Source: CAWAMR01 sp963783095 (GTDB taxonomy: Bacteria; Planctomycetota; Planctomycetia; Gemmatales; Gemmataceae). From it: DNA of 64,000 nt. Location: contig CAWAMR010000013.1 in assembly GCA_963783095.1 (NCBI GenBank), positions 398,888 through 462,887 of the forward strand. Direction: 5' to 3'. The notes below the pieces were generated by a model. The model was given only the letters and a program-made list of their open reading frames with translations, ran no database searches and had not been told where the DNA came from. Both the position numbers and the translations under genes were made by a program. Shown here piece by piece: positions 1 through 9,649 of this stretch (its first letter is position 1; each line of letters opens with the position of its first letter).

Positions 1-1
1 G

Positions 2-124
2 CTCTACCGGTCCTGTGCCGATTTTGAAATCGACGTCGTTGGCCGGTCGCCTTCTGAAGTGGCCGATGCTATCTTAACTGTATGTCAATCCTCGATATCC
101 CCATCGTCGAAATCGTGTTTATAA
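2..124 (+). CDS. Probable shikimate kinase, C-terminal end only
   Basis: An open frame enters from the left edge and ends at TAA 122-124, giving about 40 residues. The peptide begins LYRSCADFEIDV and continues GRSPSEVADAIL. This resembles the end of shikimate kinases, where a tyrosine and a (V/I)D strand precede an S-x-E-E-V-A helix. Shikimate kinase phosphorylates shikimate in the aromatic amino acid pathway; trpE lies further along this window. The last 43 bases overlap the start of the next gene in another frame. With only a tail visible the family call is tentative. Confidence 0.4.
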   Translation, partial: LYRSCADFEIDVVGRSPSEVADAILTVCQSSISPSSKSCL

Positions 125-1239
125 CCTTTGCCTTTATCTTCGGTTCCTGCGTCGGCAGCTTTCTGAACGTCGTCGTGGCTCGATTACCTCTGGAAAAGAG
201 CCTGATTTGGCCTGGCTCTCGATGTGGCTCATGTTATCGGCCCATCCGGTTTTTCTTCGATAACCTGCCTATCGTGAGTTACCTTATTCTCCGCGGGCGC
301 TGCCGGAAATGCGGAGCACGCTTCTCTTGCCGATACTTCTGGGTCGAATTATCGACCGGAGCAGCTTTCGCCGCTCTGTTTTATCTCGACATCTTCAAGA
401 ACTGGCAACAGCACCCGTACATTGCTCAGGTGCAGGTAGATATTTTCCGTGGAACGGCTCCGCTGAAAACCTTGCTGAAAGCCTGGATGTTTTTTGCTTA
501 TCATGCAACGCTGATGAGTTTTTTCATCGCCGCTGCCCTCTGCGATCTCGAGCGGAAGACAATCCCCATTTCCCTGACGGTCTTCGGGACGGTGGTTGGG
601 CTGGTCCTGTCCACGCTGTTTCCCTGGCCTTGGCCCAACGAAGTTCAAAGGGGCGTTCTCCCGGCAGATACGCCGTGGTATTTCGAGGAATTCATCGGCA
701 AAATCCCACGCGGTATCTGCCCCTGGCCGGTTTGGGGACCGCTGCCAAACTGGTTGCCTCCGGGCAGTCCGCAACTTGGATTCTTGACCAGTCTGGCCGG
801 CGCAGCAGCAGGAACATTCATGATTCGCTTCATCAAATGGGTCTTTGAAACGGGATTGGAACGCGAAGTGCTTGGTCTTGGCGACGCGGACTTTATGATG
901 ATGGTCGGAGCGTTTACAGGCTGGCAAATCGTATTAATCGGTTTTTTTGCCGGTACATTCGTTGCGCTCTTGGGAGTGATCCTTCAAGCCCTGTTCCGTG
1001 TCCTTATTCCACGACGCCCAACCGAGGAACAAGGCGATCGCGCCATCCCATTCGGACCTGGGCTGGCGATAGGCTCATTTTTGATTTTGATGGCATGGCC
1101 GGAGGTAGGTCCGCGGTTCCAGTTGTACTTGTTTGAACCGATCGTACTATTTGCCGGAGCAACTATCGTACTCGGCGGATTATTTGTCTCGAGCCTGCTC
1201 TTGCGGCAAAGAACAGTCGAGGAAAAGAAGGCAGCGTGA
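82..1239 (+). CDS. Prepilin peptidase / methyltransferase (A24 family)
   Basis: This is an inner-membrane aspartyl protease that cleaves and methylates type IV prepilins and type II secretion pseudopilins (family knowledge). The 385-residue protein begins with a membrane helix carrying the GSCVGSFLNVV block. Two CxxC pairs (C48/C51 and C74/C77) form the usual zinc-binding cytoplasmic loop. Asp155, in a D-x5-I-P context, and Asp268, in GLGD, are the expected catalytic pair. The protein is longer than typical PilD because of an insert of roughly residues 180-235, rich in Trp and Pro, between the catalytic halves. The ATG at 82 lies inside the end of the preceding gene. The next gene, hisH, starts two bases after the stop, so the two are probably co-transcribed although functionally unrelated. 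Confidence 0.9.
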   Translation: MSILDIPIVEIVFITFAFIFGSCVGSFLNVVVARLPLEKSLIWPGSRCGSCYRPIRFFFDNLPIVSYLILRGRCRKCGARFSCRYFWVELSTGAAFAALFYLDIFKNWQQHPYIAQVQVDIFRGTAPLKTLLKAWMFFAYHATLMSFFIAAALCDLERKTIPISLTVFGTVVGLVLSTLFPWPWPNEVQRGVLPADTPWYFEEFIGKIPRGICPWPVWGPLPNWLPPGSPQLGFLTSLAGAAAGTFMIRFIKWVFETGLEREVLGLGDADFMMMVGAFTGWQIVLIGFFAGTFVALLGVILQALFRVLIPRRPTEEQGDRAIPFGPGLAIGSFLILMAWPEVGPRFQLYLFEPIVLFAGATIVLGGLFVSSLLLRQRTVEEKKAA

Positions 1240-1240
1240 T

Positions 1241-1855
1241 ATGACCAGGATGCTCATCGTCGATTATGGTATGGCCAATCTGCGCAGCGTGCAAAAGGCC
1301 TTTGAGCGCGTGGGTACTTCTGCGGAAATCACCGGCGATCCTCAGAGGATCAAAGATGCGGACAAACTGATATTACCGGGAGTGGGTGCATTTCGCGATG
1401 CCATTGCCCGGCTGCGCGAAAGCGGCCTGGCGGAGCCGATCGTGGAACATATCGGGTCCGGGAAACCATTTCTGGGGATTTGTCTTGGCTTGCAGTTACT
1501 CTTTTCTCGCAGCCATGAAGATGGATTATATCCCGGGTTGGCAGTTTTCCCCGGCGATGTGATTCGCTTTCCGCAGGGGGTTGAAGGCTTGAAAGTGCCG
1601 CACATGGGCTGGAATACTTTGCGCTTTTCGCAGTCATGTCCTCTCTTCAAGGGCTTGCGTCAAGGGGCCGCGGTCTATTTCGTGCATTCCTATTATGCGA
1701 ATCCCATCGATCCTTCGCTGACGGCTGCGGAAGCAGATTATCCGACACCGTTTACCGCGGCAGTTTGGAAAGACAACGTCTTTGCGACCCAGTTTCATCC
1801 CGAAAAGAGTCAGGAAGTCGGGCGAGTCATCTTCGAGAACTTTGCGAAATTGTGA
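1241..1855 (+). CDS. hisH: Imidazole glycerol phosphate synthase, glutamine amidotransferase subunit HisH
   Basis: HisH releases ammonia from glutamine and channels it to HisF, making imidazole glycerol phosphate and AICAR in histidine biosynthesis. The 204-residue protein is a normal-length class I glutamine amidotransferase. The start MTRMLIVDYG gives the family's first strand. The nucleophile is Cys81 in GICLGLQLL, and His186 and Glu188 in FHPEKS complete the triad. An in-frame start further upstream (1133) would add residues overlapping the prepilin peptidase and lacking family similarity, so ATG 1241 is preferred. hisF and hisA are not in the window. Confidence 0.95.
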   Translation: MTRMLIVDYGMANLRSVQKAFERVGTSAEITGDPQRIKDADKLILPGVGAFRDAIARLRESGLAEPIVEHIGSGKPFLGICLGLQLLFSRSHEDGLYPGLAVFPGDVIRFPQGVEGLKVPHMGWNTLRFSQSCPLFKGLRQGAAVYFVHSYYANPIDPSLTAAEADYPTPFTAAVWKDNVFATQFHPEKSQEVGRVIFENFAKL

Positions 1856-1985
1856 GCTATTAAATGCGTTTTCGGTGGCCTCTTTTCTCCAACCAGTGAC
1901 GTTGTAGAAAAGTGTTGAAGTTGGTTTCTGTCTTCCGCGGATCATTATCACCTTCTACCTACCGCAGGCGCTGATTATTGACGGG

Positions 1986-2948
1986 ATGCCAAAAATGCCC
2001 GATCAACAAGGAGCCTTCATTGTCGAACGGCGATCGCGTGATGCAGCAATCGTCTTCAACTTCTTGGGCGCTGCGCGGCATATTCTGTTATCTACACTCT
2101 CATCCTGTACGGTCCTGCGATCCTCCTTGTAGCGGGTGTGTCCGGGGATTTGACCGATACAATTCTCGTTGTCACAGGCGCAGCTCTTCTCGTGGCCGGG
2201 ATCGCTTTAGCAGTTTTTTGCAATCGCGGCCTTTGGCGACAGATCGGGACGAGAATCGTCGTCTTTCCGGACGGGATCGAACACATTCGCCGCGGTGAGT
2301 CGATCCGTTATCGCTGGGAAGACATTCAAGCGTACTACGGTTCGGGACTCTGCCGCGATGCCATTCTGTACGTCGAAATTGATTGGCACTACCGTGTCAT
2401 CCACCGCGCTGGGAATCAATTTGAATTCTCCGAGCAATTCCAAAGCAAAGAGGAAACGCCGATCGGATATCTATGGGGTTATTGTGTCTGGTCCTCGGTC
2501 TCGTGGCGCTGGCCTGGTGTGGGCCTGGTGGACGGACCTCTCGTTCGCCGATCGCCGGATCTCCATTGGCGGTGCCGTTTTTGGTGCCGCGTTGCTCTTA
2601 CTTCCAATCGTCGGTGTGCCCGTCGTTGCATTCAGTGTGTTTCGGCGAACGAACCTGATTCTCGGCGACGGTTGCCTGCAGAGAGTGGTGGGAAACACAC
2701 GGGTCACGCTGCAGATTCCGTACTCCAATATTGCAAGAATTGAATTTCTGCGTAAGAGCCAGCACGACAAGCTCGATGAAGATTCCATTGGCATTGATCT
2801 GCACGACATCGACGATCCCATGACGCTCTGTTCGGGCCTGCGAAATTCAAAGATTTTCGGGGTTGGCATCTCTTTTTTGACCCAAATGACCTTCGCAATG
2901 CCGCTCGAAAAGATTTGCGACCGGATTCAAAAGCGCGTCGCGCGATGA
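1986..2948 (+). pseudogene. Membrane protein of unknown function, broken by three frame changes
   Basis: One protein can be followed through three reading frames. It starts MPKMPDQQGAFIVERR at 1986 and changes frame near 2097. Two hydrophobic segments and the stretch GTRIVVFPDGIEHIRRGE follow. The frame then changes near 2470 and again near 2515, before a further hydrophobic segment and a C-terminal domain ending at 2948. All three changes have the sign of a missing base. The two soluble blocks, each a run of short strands after membrane helices, look like PH-like domains, but I cannot name a family. The gene may be a true pseudogene or a run of sequencing deletions. It stands alone between hisH and a secreted-protein gene. 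Confidence 0.55.
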
Positions 2949-3073
2949 TGTTCGCCACGCCGGGAGTTCGCCAAACGAGTCTTCAGAGCCGGTATAATAG
3001 CGGAGGCAGACTTCGGAGCCGCGCTTTCGGAGGTAGTTCAATGGACGTTATGGCGACCTAATCAGCGTTCCCA

Positions 3074-4987
3074 ATGAGGCACAACATGTGCACCTTACTT
3101 GCTTCAATTATGGTCTTCAGTGTTTCTGTTTTTCAGCCGGCTCTCCAAGCTGAAGAGCCGATCTTGCCGAAATCCGGAAAGAAAGATGCTCCCAAGCTCA
3201 AGATCGACAGGGAGACTACCTACGTCACCGGCCCGCTCGATAAGGACGGCAACGTCGATTACCCGGCCGTGCTTACGGAATTGCTCGGCAAGGGAGTCAG
3301 CCCGGAAAACAACGCCAACGTCCTGTTGATAAGGGCCGTTGGCCCAGGATCACGAGACCAAAAAGCGGCAGAGTTTCAGAAGCTGCTGGCAGATTATTAC
3401 AAAAAGCTAGGCATGGACTGGTCCGAATCAGGAGATCGGCCGGCAGAGTATTACAAAAAGCTGGGCATCGAAAAGCCTCCGGAGCGCGGCGATTATTTTG
3501 TCGATCTTCACGACTATCTGAAGAAAAACGTCAAACTCGAGCCGGTGAAACTCGCGGAAAAGGAAGCGGAACTCAATCGGGCGTTGCTTCGGCCCTGGAC
3601 GTCGAAATCCCACCCCGTGGCTGCAGTCTGGCTGAAGACCAACGAAAAACCGCTGGCACTCGTCATCGAGGCCGGCAAGCGCAGCCGTTATTTCGCGCCG
3701 GTTCATGCACCCGAAGACACTTTCTACACTGCCGACGCCCCGCAGTATGAACTGATCATTAACAACGACGCGGCCAAGAAGAAGGGCGTATCAATCGGCA
3801 AGGCATTGGAGTTCCTGAATATCGTCCTCGACAGCCCTTCTTTCGACGGAGGCAACCTTAACTTAATCAGCGGGTTCCACAAGGTACGGCTACCCGAGGA
3901 TCTAGAAAACCTATTCGTCAAGAACGATCGTGACGAGGTGGTACCGTTCACCGAATTCATGGAAGTCAAGATGAAACCAGGCTTGAACCGGATAGCAAAT
4001 GCACTGGTCATCCGGGCCATGCTGCAACTGGGCGAGAAGCGGTGGAACGACGCCTGGAGCGATTTGCTGGCGTGCCACCGTCTCGCCCGGGTTATCGGCA
4101 GCTCACCAACGCTCCTGGAGAATTCGACGGCAATGGCCATCGATGCCATCGCCGGCAGGGGCGACCTGGTATTCATCGATCGCGCGGATATCGATGCCAA
4201 ACAGTTCCTCCAATGCATGAACGACCTGCAAGCTTTAGCCCCGCTGCCGAGCATCGCGAACAGCTTTGAACGCGGCGAGCGATTACTCATGCTCGACCTG
4301 GCCGCGAAAGCAAGGAAAGACGGCTTCTCGCGCCTCTATCAACTCTACCTTCTCGGTGAAAAAAAGCATGTCGTGGCGTTCGACAAACAGTACATCGCCG
4401 AAAAAATGGGTTTGGAGACATTGGGGTTGCTCGACGACGTGGATTGGAATCCGATCTTTCGCGAATGCAATCGCAGCATCGACGAAATCGTGGCAATTCT
4501 TCGAGAGAAAGATCGGGCCAAACGGGAAAAGTCATTGCAGATGTTCGAGGAAAAGCAAAAAACCAACGACAAGACAAAGGCCGACGACTTGCTGATGTGC
4601 CTAAAGGGAATGACGTCCGTGGAAAAGACCAAGTTCCTATTGCGGTCGTTCAACCCGCGTGTGGAGGGCATTCGTGCCATCCAGTTGGCCGCCGACCGTG
4701 GCGAGCAGATGCGACGAAATCTGCAAATCGCCTTTGCTCTGGCGGCTTACCGCCGCGCGGAAGGGAAGTACCCGCAGTCGCTCGAACCGCTTGTGCCAAA
4801 GTATCTGGCCCGAGTTCCGACCGACTACTTCTCCGACAAGCCGTTGACGTATCGCTTGACGGAAAAAGGGTATGAACTCCGAAGCAACGCCAACGGCAAG
4901 AACGACGGCCCAAAGCTCGACGAAGGGCAGCCCCTCGAGTTTCCAAACATTCGTATGCCTGTGGCGGAACAGAAGTCGAAGCGGTGA
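3074..4987 (+). CDS. Large secreted protein of unknown function
   Basis: This is a 637-residue protein with an N-terminal hydrophobic segment followed by LQAEEP, a plausible Sec signal peptide cleaved after Ala. The mature part is charged and mostly helical, with no catalytic motif I recognise. A short duplication, YYKKLG, occurs twice near residues 109-130. The C-terminal ~90 residues contain LAAYRRAEGKYPQSLEPLV, followed by P-T-D-x-F and a YxL element. This resembles a C-terminal module seen on many large planctomycete exported proteins, where a helix reminiscent of pseudopilins precedes a small beta region (from memory, not searched). The gene is convergent with phoB and only about 36 bases separate them. 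No function is proposed. ATG 3086 is an alternative start. Confidence 0.75.
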   Translation: MRHNMCTLLASIMVFSVSVFQPALQAEEPILPKSGKKDAPKLKIDRETTYVTGPLDKDGNVDYPAVLTELLGKGVSPENNANVLLIRAVGPGSRDQKAAEFQKLLADYYKKLGMDWSESGDRPAEYYKKLGIEKPPERGDYFVDLHDYLKKNVKLEPVKLAEKEAELNRALLRPWTSKSHPVAAVWLKTNEKPLALVIEAGKRSRYFAPVHAPEDTFYTADAPQYELIINNDAAKKKGVSIGKALEFLNIVLDSPSFDGGNLNLISGFHKVRLPEDLENLFVKNDRDEVVPFTEFMEVKMKPGLNRIANALVIRAMLQLGEKRWNDAWSDLLACHRLARVIGSSPTLLENSTAMAIDAIAGRGDLVFIDRADIDAKQFLQCMNDLQALAPLPSIANSFERGERLLMLDLAAKARKDGFSRLYQLYLLGEKKHVVAFDKQYIAEKMGLETLGLLDDVDWNPIFRECNRSIDEIVAILREKDRAKREKSLQMFEEKQKTNDKTKADDLLMCLKGMTSVEKTKFLLRSFNPRVEGIRAIQLAADRGEQMRRNLQIAFALAAYRRAEGKYPQSLEPLVPKYLARVPTDYFSDKPLTYRLTEKGYELRSNANGKNDGPKLDEGQPLEFPNIRMPVAEQKSKR

Positions 4988-5023
4988 GCGGACAGCGGCT
5001 TGGTCGTCTCTTGTTCTCTCGCG

Positions 5024-5744
5024 CTATTGCTTGGGGGTTGCGTCGGGAGCTATTTCTCGGAAGCGATAGCCCACTCCCCGAACGGTCTCAATCAAATCGG
5101 GTGAGCCGCCGTGATCGGATAGTTTCCGGCGCAACGTCTTGACGTGTACGTCGATCGTCCGTTCCAGGACGATGGAGCCTTCACCGATGGAGGCGTCCAT
5201 CAATTGATGGCGGGAGAATGCCCGTCCGGGTTGTCGGAGACATGCATTCCAGAAGCCGAAACTCCGTCGGCGTCAGCTCAATGACCGATTTGCCGATGCT
5301 CACCTGATGGCGGACTCGATCGATGCGGATGCCCAGATGCTCGATAATTTCGCCCGATTCCGCATTTCCCTCGACCCTTCGCAGCAGCGATTTGACACGT
5401 TGCAGCAGCACCTTATTGCTGAACGGCTTCGTCACATAATCGTCCGCGCCCATCGACAGGCCGACGATCTCATCCGTTTCTTCTGACTTCGCCGTTATCA
5501 TGATGATCGGAATGGAGCGCGTGCGTTCCCCCGATCGGAGTTCCCGGCAGACTTCCAGACCATTGATCCCCGGCAACATGACGTCGAGGAGAATCATGTC
5601 GGGAATGAGAGTCTGGGCCTTGCGCAAGCCCTCGGTCCCGTCGGCGGCAACGATGGTTTCGTAGCCTTCGCGGTTAAAATACCAAGTCAAAGACTGTACT
5701 AGCCCGCGTTCATCCTCAACGAGCAGAATGCGTGGTTGTGACAC
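5024..5744 (-). CDS. phoB: PhoB-type phosphate response regulator, interrupted by one frameshift
   Basis: PhoB is phosphorylated by PhoR under phosphate starvation and activates the Pho regulon. The receiver domain is intact, with the LVEDE acidic pocket, the DVMLPG aspartate and the TAK and KPF motifs. The winged-helix domain begins ELTPTEFRLLE and then leaves frame near 5232. In another frame the domain continues RQPGRAFSRHQL, then ERTIDVHVKTLRRKL, then VRGVGYRF, and stops at 5024-5026. The rest of the domain is therefore present and the net change is one extra base. GTG 5744 is chosen as start because AAGGA lies about seven bases upstream and MSQPRILLVEDE is the normal family start. It is the last gene of the pst-pho cluster. 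A sequencing indel is more likely than loss of the regulator. Confidence 0.85.
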
Positions 5745-5766
5745 GGGTGAATCCTTATCTATCGAG

Positions 5767-6437
5767 TCAATCGTTGACAATGGCTTCGGGCCGGTGTCGA
5801 ACGATTTCCCCTTCGACCAGGTAGACAACATCTTCGGCAATGTTTGTTGCATGATCTCCTATCCGTTCAAGATGCCGGACGACCGAAAACATGGACACGC
5901 CGGGTCGATGAACTCCGGTTTGGCGTGCATCAATACCCGAAGATCGTCGATAATCTCGGCGTGATAACGGTCCACTTCGTCATCCAGCCGAATTACCCGC
6001 CTGGCCAGTTTTGAATCGAGATTGACGAAAGCATCCATACTCTGCCGAACCATGGTGGTCGTCAAATCCGTCATCCGCGGCAGGTTTGCCGGCATCGTCA
6101 ACAAGGGCGGGGCCGCCAACACAATGGCACGTCCGGCAATATCCACAGCCAGATCGCCGATCCGTTCCAGATCGGTAGTGATCATCATCACGGTGGCAAT
6201 CCGCCGCAAATCTTTGGCCACCGGCTGGTGCAAGGCAAGAATTTTGAGACATTCTTCGATGACCCGATTGTCGTATTCATCGATGCGCGAATCGGTAGCG
6301 ATTACTTCCTGGGCAAGGTTCTTATCCCGTTCCTGGAATGCCAGGATAGACTTATAGATGACATCTTCAACGACTCCTGCCATTGCCAGTATTTGTCGCT
6401 GTAGATTCTCCAGGTCGCGTACCAGATGTTTGGACAT
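5767..6437 (-). CDS. phoU: Phosphate transport regulator PhoU, interrupted by one frameshift
   Basis: PhoU couples the Pst transporter to the PhoR kinase and restrains Pho signalling when phosphate is plentiful. The protein starts MSKHLVRDLENLQRQIL and shows both helical repeats. The repeat signature DLERIGDLAVDIA is in the first half. The matching second-half signature, HLERIGDHATNIAEDVVYL, lies in another frame after a break near 5893, and the reading then ends at TGA 5767-5769. The change has the sign of one missing base. The complete length of about 223 residues matches the family. It lies 133 bases downstream of pstB and 22 bases before the phoB start. Confidence 0.88.
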
Positions 6438-6570
6438 CGTTTTAGTCCTATGTCAGTAACCTTTTGTCCTGTTTCCAGCTTGGGGAGATCGACGCAGCGA
6501 TCAATTCCCCGAAGCAACTCGATGTCATTAAAACGGACAACCGATCAACTCACAATGGACTTTGCAATAA

Positions 6571-7398
6571 TCATCCAAATCGCCCCGTGATGTAGTCCTC
6601 GGTTTGCTTTTCCTTTGGGTGCGTGAATATCTGCTGGGTCAGCCCAAACTCGATGAGCCGGCCTTCAAAAAAGAAAGCGGTCATGTCGGAAACCCGCGCC
6701 GCCTGCTGCATATTGTGCGTGACGATGACGATGGTATATTCTTTTTTCAAACTATGAATAAGGTCTTCGATTTTGGCAGTGGATTTCGGGTCCAGCGCCG
6801 AGGCCGGCTGATCCATCAACAACACTTCCGGATCGGTCGCGAGCGCTCGAGCAATACAGAGCCTTTGCTGTTGCCCACCCGATAATTGGAGTGCAGATTC
6901 CCCGAGGCGATCTTTGACCTCATCCCACAGCGCCGACTGGCTCAGACAGCGCTCGATCGTATTATCCAGCCGGGCGCGGTCGCGAACTCCGGCGACACGA
7001 GGACCGTAAATGACATTTTCGGCGATTGTCTTCGGGAACGGGTTGTACTTCTGGAAAATCATTCCGACTTTGCGGCGCAGGTCTACCAGATCAAAATCGC
7101 GGCTATAAATGTCCTTCCCATCCAACAGGATTTTTCCCTCGAGGCGAACATCGTCAATCAGATCGTTCATCCGATTCAAGAGACGAAGGAAAGTCGATTT
7201 TCCGCAGCCGGACGGACCGATCAGCGCCACGACCGAGTTTGCGGGTATCCTCATGCTGATATCGAATAAAGCCTGTTTACCCGGATACCAGAAATTCACT
7301 TGCTCGATCAGGAATTTTGCCAGGCTGTCCTGTTCACTGAATTCACTCGATCTGGAAATCGATCTTTGATTGATGATTTCGGAAAACAGTCGAGACAT
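6571..7398 (-). CDS. pstB: Phosphate ABC transporter ATP-binding protein PstB with Walker B Glu-to-Gln
   Basis: PstB is the ATPase of the high-affinity phosphate importer PstSCAB. From ATG 7398 (MSRLFSEIINQ) it has 275 residues. Walker A is GPSGCGKST (61-69), the signature is LSGGQQQR, the Walker B strand is VLLMD, and the switch is VTHNMQQA. The residue after the Walker B aspartate, almost always the catalytic Glu (MDEP), is Gln197 here, encoded by CAG at 6808-6810 on the reverse strand. That position normally activates the hydrolytic water. The N-terminus overlaps the 3' end of the upstream kinase gene by 56 bases. An earlier ATG at 7440 would add a non-conserved extension. Everything else, including the PYNPFP-like KYNPFPKT region, is typical of PstB. 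Confidence 0.95.
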   Translation of the reverse strand: MSRLFSEIINQRSISRSSEFSEQDSLAKFLIEQVNFWYPGKQALFDISMRIPANSVVALIGPSGCGKSTFLRLLNRMNDLIDDVRLEGKILLDGKDIYSRDFDLVDLRRKVGMIFQKYNPFPKTIAENVIYGPRVAGVRDRARLDNTIERCLSQSALWDEVKDRLGESALQLSGGQQQRLCIARALATDPEVLLMDQPASALDPKSTAKIEDLIHSLKKEYTIVIVTHNMQQAARVSDMTAFFFEGRLIEFGLTQQIFTHPKEKQTEDYITGRFG

Positions 7399-8905
7399 TA
7401 GAAAGGCCCTCGGTTTGCGAGTCGAGAGTCGGGGCAGCAAGGTGAGGATGTTGTATCGTTGTCATGTGAAGAATGTGTGAAGCAAAGGTGAAATCAACGC
7501 TTTCTCGAAGAACCCGTGCGAACCCCTTACCGGCGCGAGGCAGGAAAACGGTGAACGTCGTTCCCTTCCCAACCTGGCTGTGCACGCGTATGGAGCCTCG
7601 CATCTCGTGGACGAGATGTTTGACGATCGCCAACCCCAAGCCGGTGCCGCCCAGTTCTCGCGATCGAGCTTTATCGACGCGATAGAAGCGCTCGAAAACG
7701 CGCGGCAAATCCGATTCGGGAATGCCCGGCCCGTTGTCCTCGACCTGTAGGCAAACATTTTCTCCGTTGACCGCCCAACGGATTTGAATTCGACCGCCGT
7801 CTTGAGTGTACTTCACGGCGTTGTCCACCAGATTGTCGAGGATTTGGTGATACGCATCATCGTCGGCCCAGACGGGTACATCGTTCGAGGCATCCGCCGG
7901 CTGCACGTCTAATTGCAGTTTTTTGGCATGAGCGAGCCTTTGGTGCCGTTCCCGACAATCGAGCACCGCTTCCCGGACGTCGACCGGCTGAAAATCGAAT
8001 ACCTGATCCTTGGACTCGATACCCGTCAGCCGAATCAGATCGAGAATCAGGGCATGAAGCCTTTCGCTGGAACTGGCGATCTGGTCCAGAAAAGGCTTGC
8101 GTGCTTCGGGGTCATCGACCGCCCCATCCAAAAGCGCTTCGACCTGCGAGATGATCACGGTGAGCGGTGTTTTCAATTCGTGGGAGACGTTGGCGGCAAA
8201 ATCTTGTCGCAGGCGTTCCAGTCGGCGCAACTTGGTAGTGTCGTGGAGGACCATGACCGCGCCGGAGTCGCCGTCCCGAAGCAACGGCGCGACATAAAGC
8301 GAAAGTCTGCGCGTTGTCGAGCCGAGGGAGTCCAGATCCTCCCGGCACGGCTCCGAGCCTCGTAACGCCTTCTCCAGTACCGAGAGAATTTGCGGTTGGC
8401 GAGTCACTTCCCAAACCGGCCGACCGACCACGGTGAGCGGATTGAATTCCAGCATGCCGCCGGCCGCCTCGTTGGCAAACAATACTCGTTGTGCAGGGTC
8501 AACGGCGATCACACCCTCGATCATGCCGCCAAGGATGGCACGCAGTTGTTGCCGGTCGGCTTCGAGTTGACTGAATTGAGAAGCCAGACGCTGGCTTATT
8601 TTGTTGAAGGTTCGCGCCAGCGATCGACTTTCGCCCCAAACGCCGCCATGAATGCGATGGCTGTAGTCGCCTTCGGCAATTCGATTGGCACCTTCCCTAA
8701 GTTCTTGAAACGGTCGAACGAAGCGACGGGCCAGAAACCAGCCAAATGGGACCGAGAGTATCCCCATCCCCAGTGCGATCAGGCCGGCTTGCGCTAACGA
8801 GGTCGCCCCCCGCTCCACCGGTAGGTAAGCAGGAATTGCGGTGACCGCCAACAGGGCGGTGCATACGGTGAAGGCCACGAACGATAGCAGAAGACGCCAC
8901 AACAT
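7343..8905 (-). CDS. phoR: Phosphate-regulon sensor histidine kinase (PhoR type)
   Basis: This is a membrane sensor kinase that phosphorylates PhoB. The order of domains in 520 residues is two N-terminal membrane helices, a HAMP-like region (RRFVRPFQELREGANRIAEG), a PAS domain, a HisKA box with phospho-acceptor His in VSHELKTPL, and a HATPase domain with N box DNLVDNAVKYT, DNGPGIP and GTGLGLAIVKHL. The short extracytoplasmic part fits PhoR, which senses through PstSCAB and PhoU rather than a ligand domain. About 65 residues follow the ATPase domain, and part of this tail overlaps the pstB start. The gene sits between pstA and pstB rather than next to phoB, so transporter and sensor genes are interleaved. 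Confidence 0.92.
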   Translation of the reverse strand: MLWRLLLSFVAFTVCTALLAVTAIPAYLPVERGATSLAQAGLIALGMGILSVPFGWFLARRFVRPFQELREGANRIAEGDYSHRIHGGVWGESRSLARTFNKISQRLASQFSQLEADRQQLRAILGGMIEGVIAVDPAQRVLFANEAAGGMLEFNPLTVVGRPVWEVTRQPQILSVLEKALRGSEPCREDLDSLGSTTRRLSLYVAPLLRDGDSGAVMVLHDTTKLRRLERLRQDFAANVSHELKTPLTVIISQVEALLDGAVDDPEARKPFLDQIASSSERLHALILDLIRLTGIESKDQVFDFQPVDVREAVLDCRERHQRLAHAKKLQLDVQPADASNDVPVWADDDAYHQILDNLVDNAVKYTQDGGRIQIRWAVNGENVCLQVEDNGPGIPESDLPRVFERFYRVDKARSRELGGTGLGLAIVKHLVHEMRGSIRVHSQVGKGTTFTVFLPRAGKGFARVLRESVDFTFASHILHMTTIQHPHLAAPTLDSQTEGLSNVSTVFRNHQSKIDFQIE

Positions 8906-8968
8906 AGAGTTTGGTTTCGGGATTCCCCGAATGTGTCGCGATGCTTAAGCGCAGCATTCTCAATCCGA

Positions 8969-9649
8969 TTATCCTGCTGCGGTTGCGGTAATCTGGCGTT
9001 TCCCGGAAAGAAAACGAATGCTGATGTTCAGACTCATGATGAACACCAACAGCACAAACGAGGCCGCCCAGGCCTGGCGTTCGAGCTCGGGTTTTCCGGA
9101 CTTCGCATAATCGTAAATATAGTAGGTAAGGTACGGAGTTGGTTCAGAAAGCGATTGCGGCCAGAATTGCGAGTTGCCGGCGGTCAGCAAAAGAGGAGCA
9201 GTTTCTCCTGCGATACGACTCATGGCCAACAAAATTCCCGTGATGATCGCCGGCAGCGCAGCGGGGACGATCACGCGCATCACCGTTTGCCACTGGGTTG
9301 CACCGAGGGCATAACTGGCTTCGCGCAAGGGATTGGGGACCAGCCTCATTGCCTCCTCGGAGGTCCGGATGAGCACCGGCAGCATCATGATTCCCAGTGC
9401 GAACACGCCGGCCCAGCCGGAGCTTCTGGGATGGACCAGCAGCGTCGCTGCGAAAACACCGATAATGATCGAGGGAACCCCACTCAGCAGTTCGGTTACG
9501 AACCGGACCGGACCGGTCAATCGGTCATTTCGAAACTCCGCAAGATACACTGCGGCCAGAACTGCAACGGGAATCGCAAATGCCGAAGCTGTGAAGACCA
9601 TCATCAGGCTGCCCAACATGGCGTTGCCCAGTCCACCGCCTTGGGTCAT
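8969..9649 (-). CDS. pstA: Phosphate ABC transporter permease PstA (main part)
   Basis: PstA is one of the two membrane subunits of the phosphate importer. This frame of 226 residues starts MTQGGGLGNAMLGSL and contains the permease loop EASYALGATQWQTVMRVIVPAALPAI and GETAPLLL, which contact PstB. Family PstA proteins are about 280-300 residues and have one further N-terminal membrane helix. That helix (MTWVLAACQLFTVVPLFLIL, then LDLNLFTDAR) is present but is read at the end of the preceding pstC frame, about 9650-9770. One base appears to be missing at the junction, where ...GCCCGATGACCC can be read as a stop in one frame and ATG in the other. Real PstA therefore probably starts upstream of 9649. 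Confidence 0.85.
   Translation of the reverse strand: MTQGGGLGNAMLGSLMMVFTASAFAIPVAVLAAVYLAEFRNDRLTGPVRFVTELLSGVPSIIIGVFAATLLVHPRSSGWAGVFALGIMMLPVLIRTSEEAMRLVPNPLREASYALGATQWQTVMRVIVPAALPAIITGILLAMSRIAGETAPLLLTAGNSQFWPQSLSEPTPYLTYYIYDYAKSGKPELERQAWAASFVLLVFIMSLNISIRFLSGKRQITATAAG

Noticed and set aside
1133..1240. Earlier start for hisH
   Set aside because: It would add 36 residues that overlap prepilin peptidase and do not fit the family. ATG 1241 gives a complete HisH.
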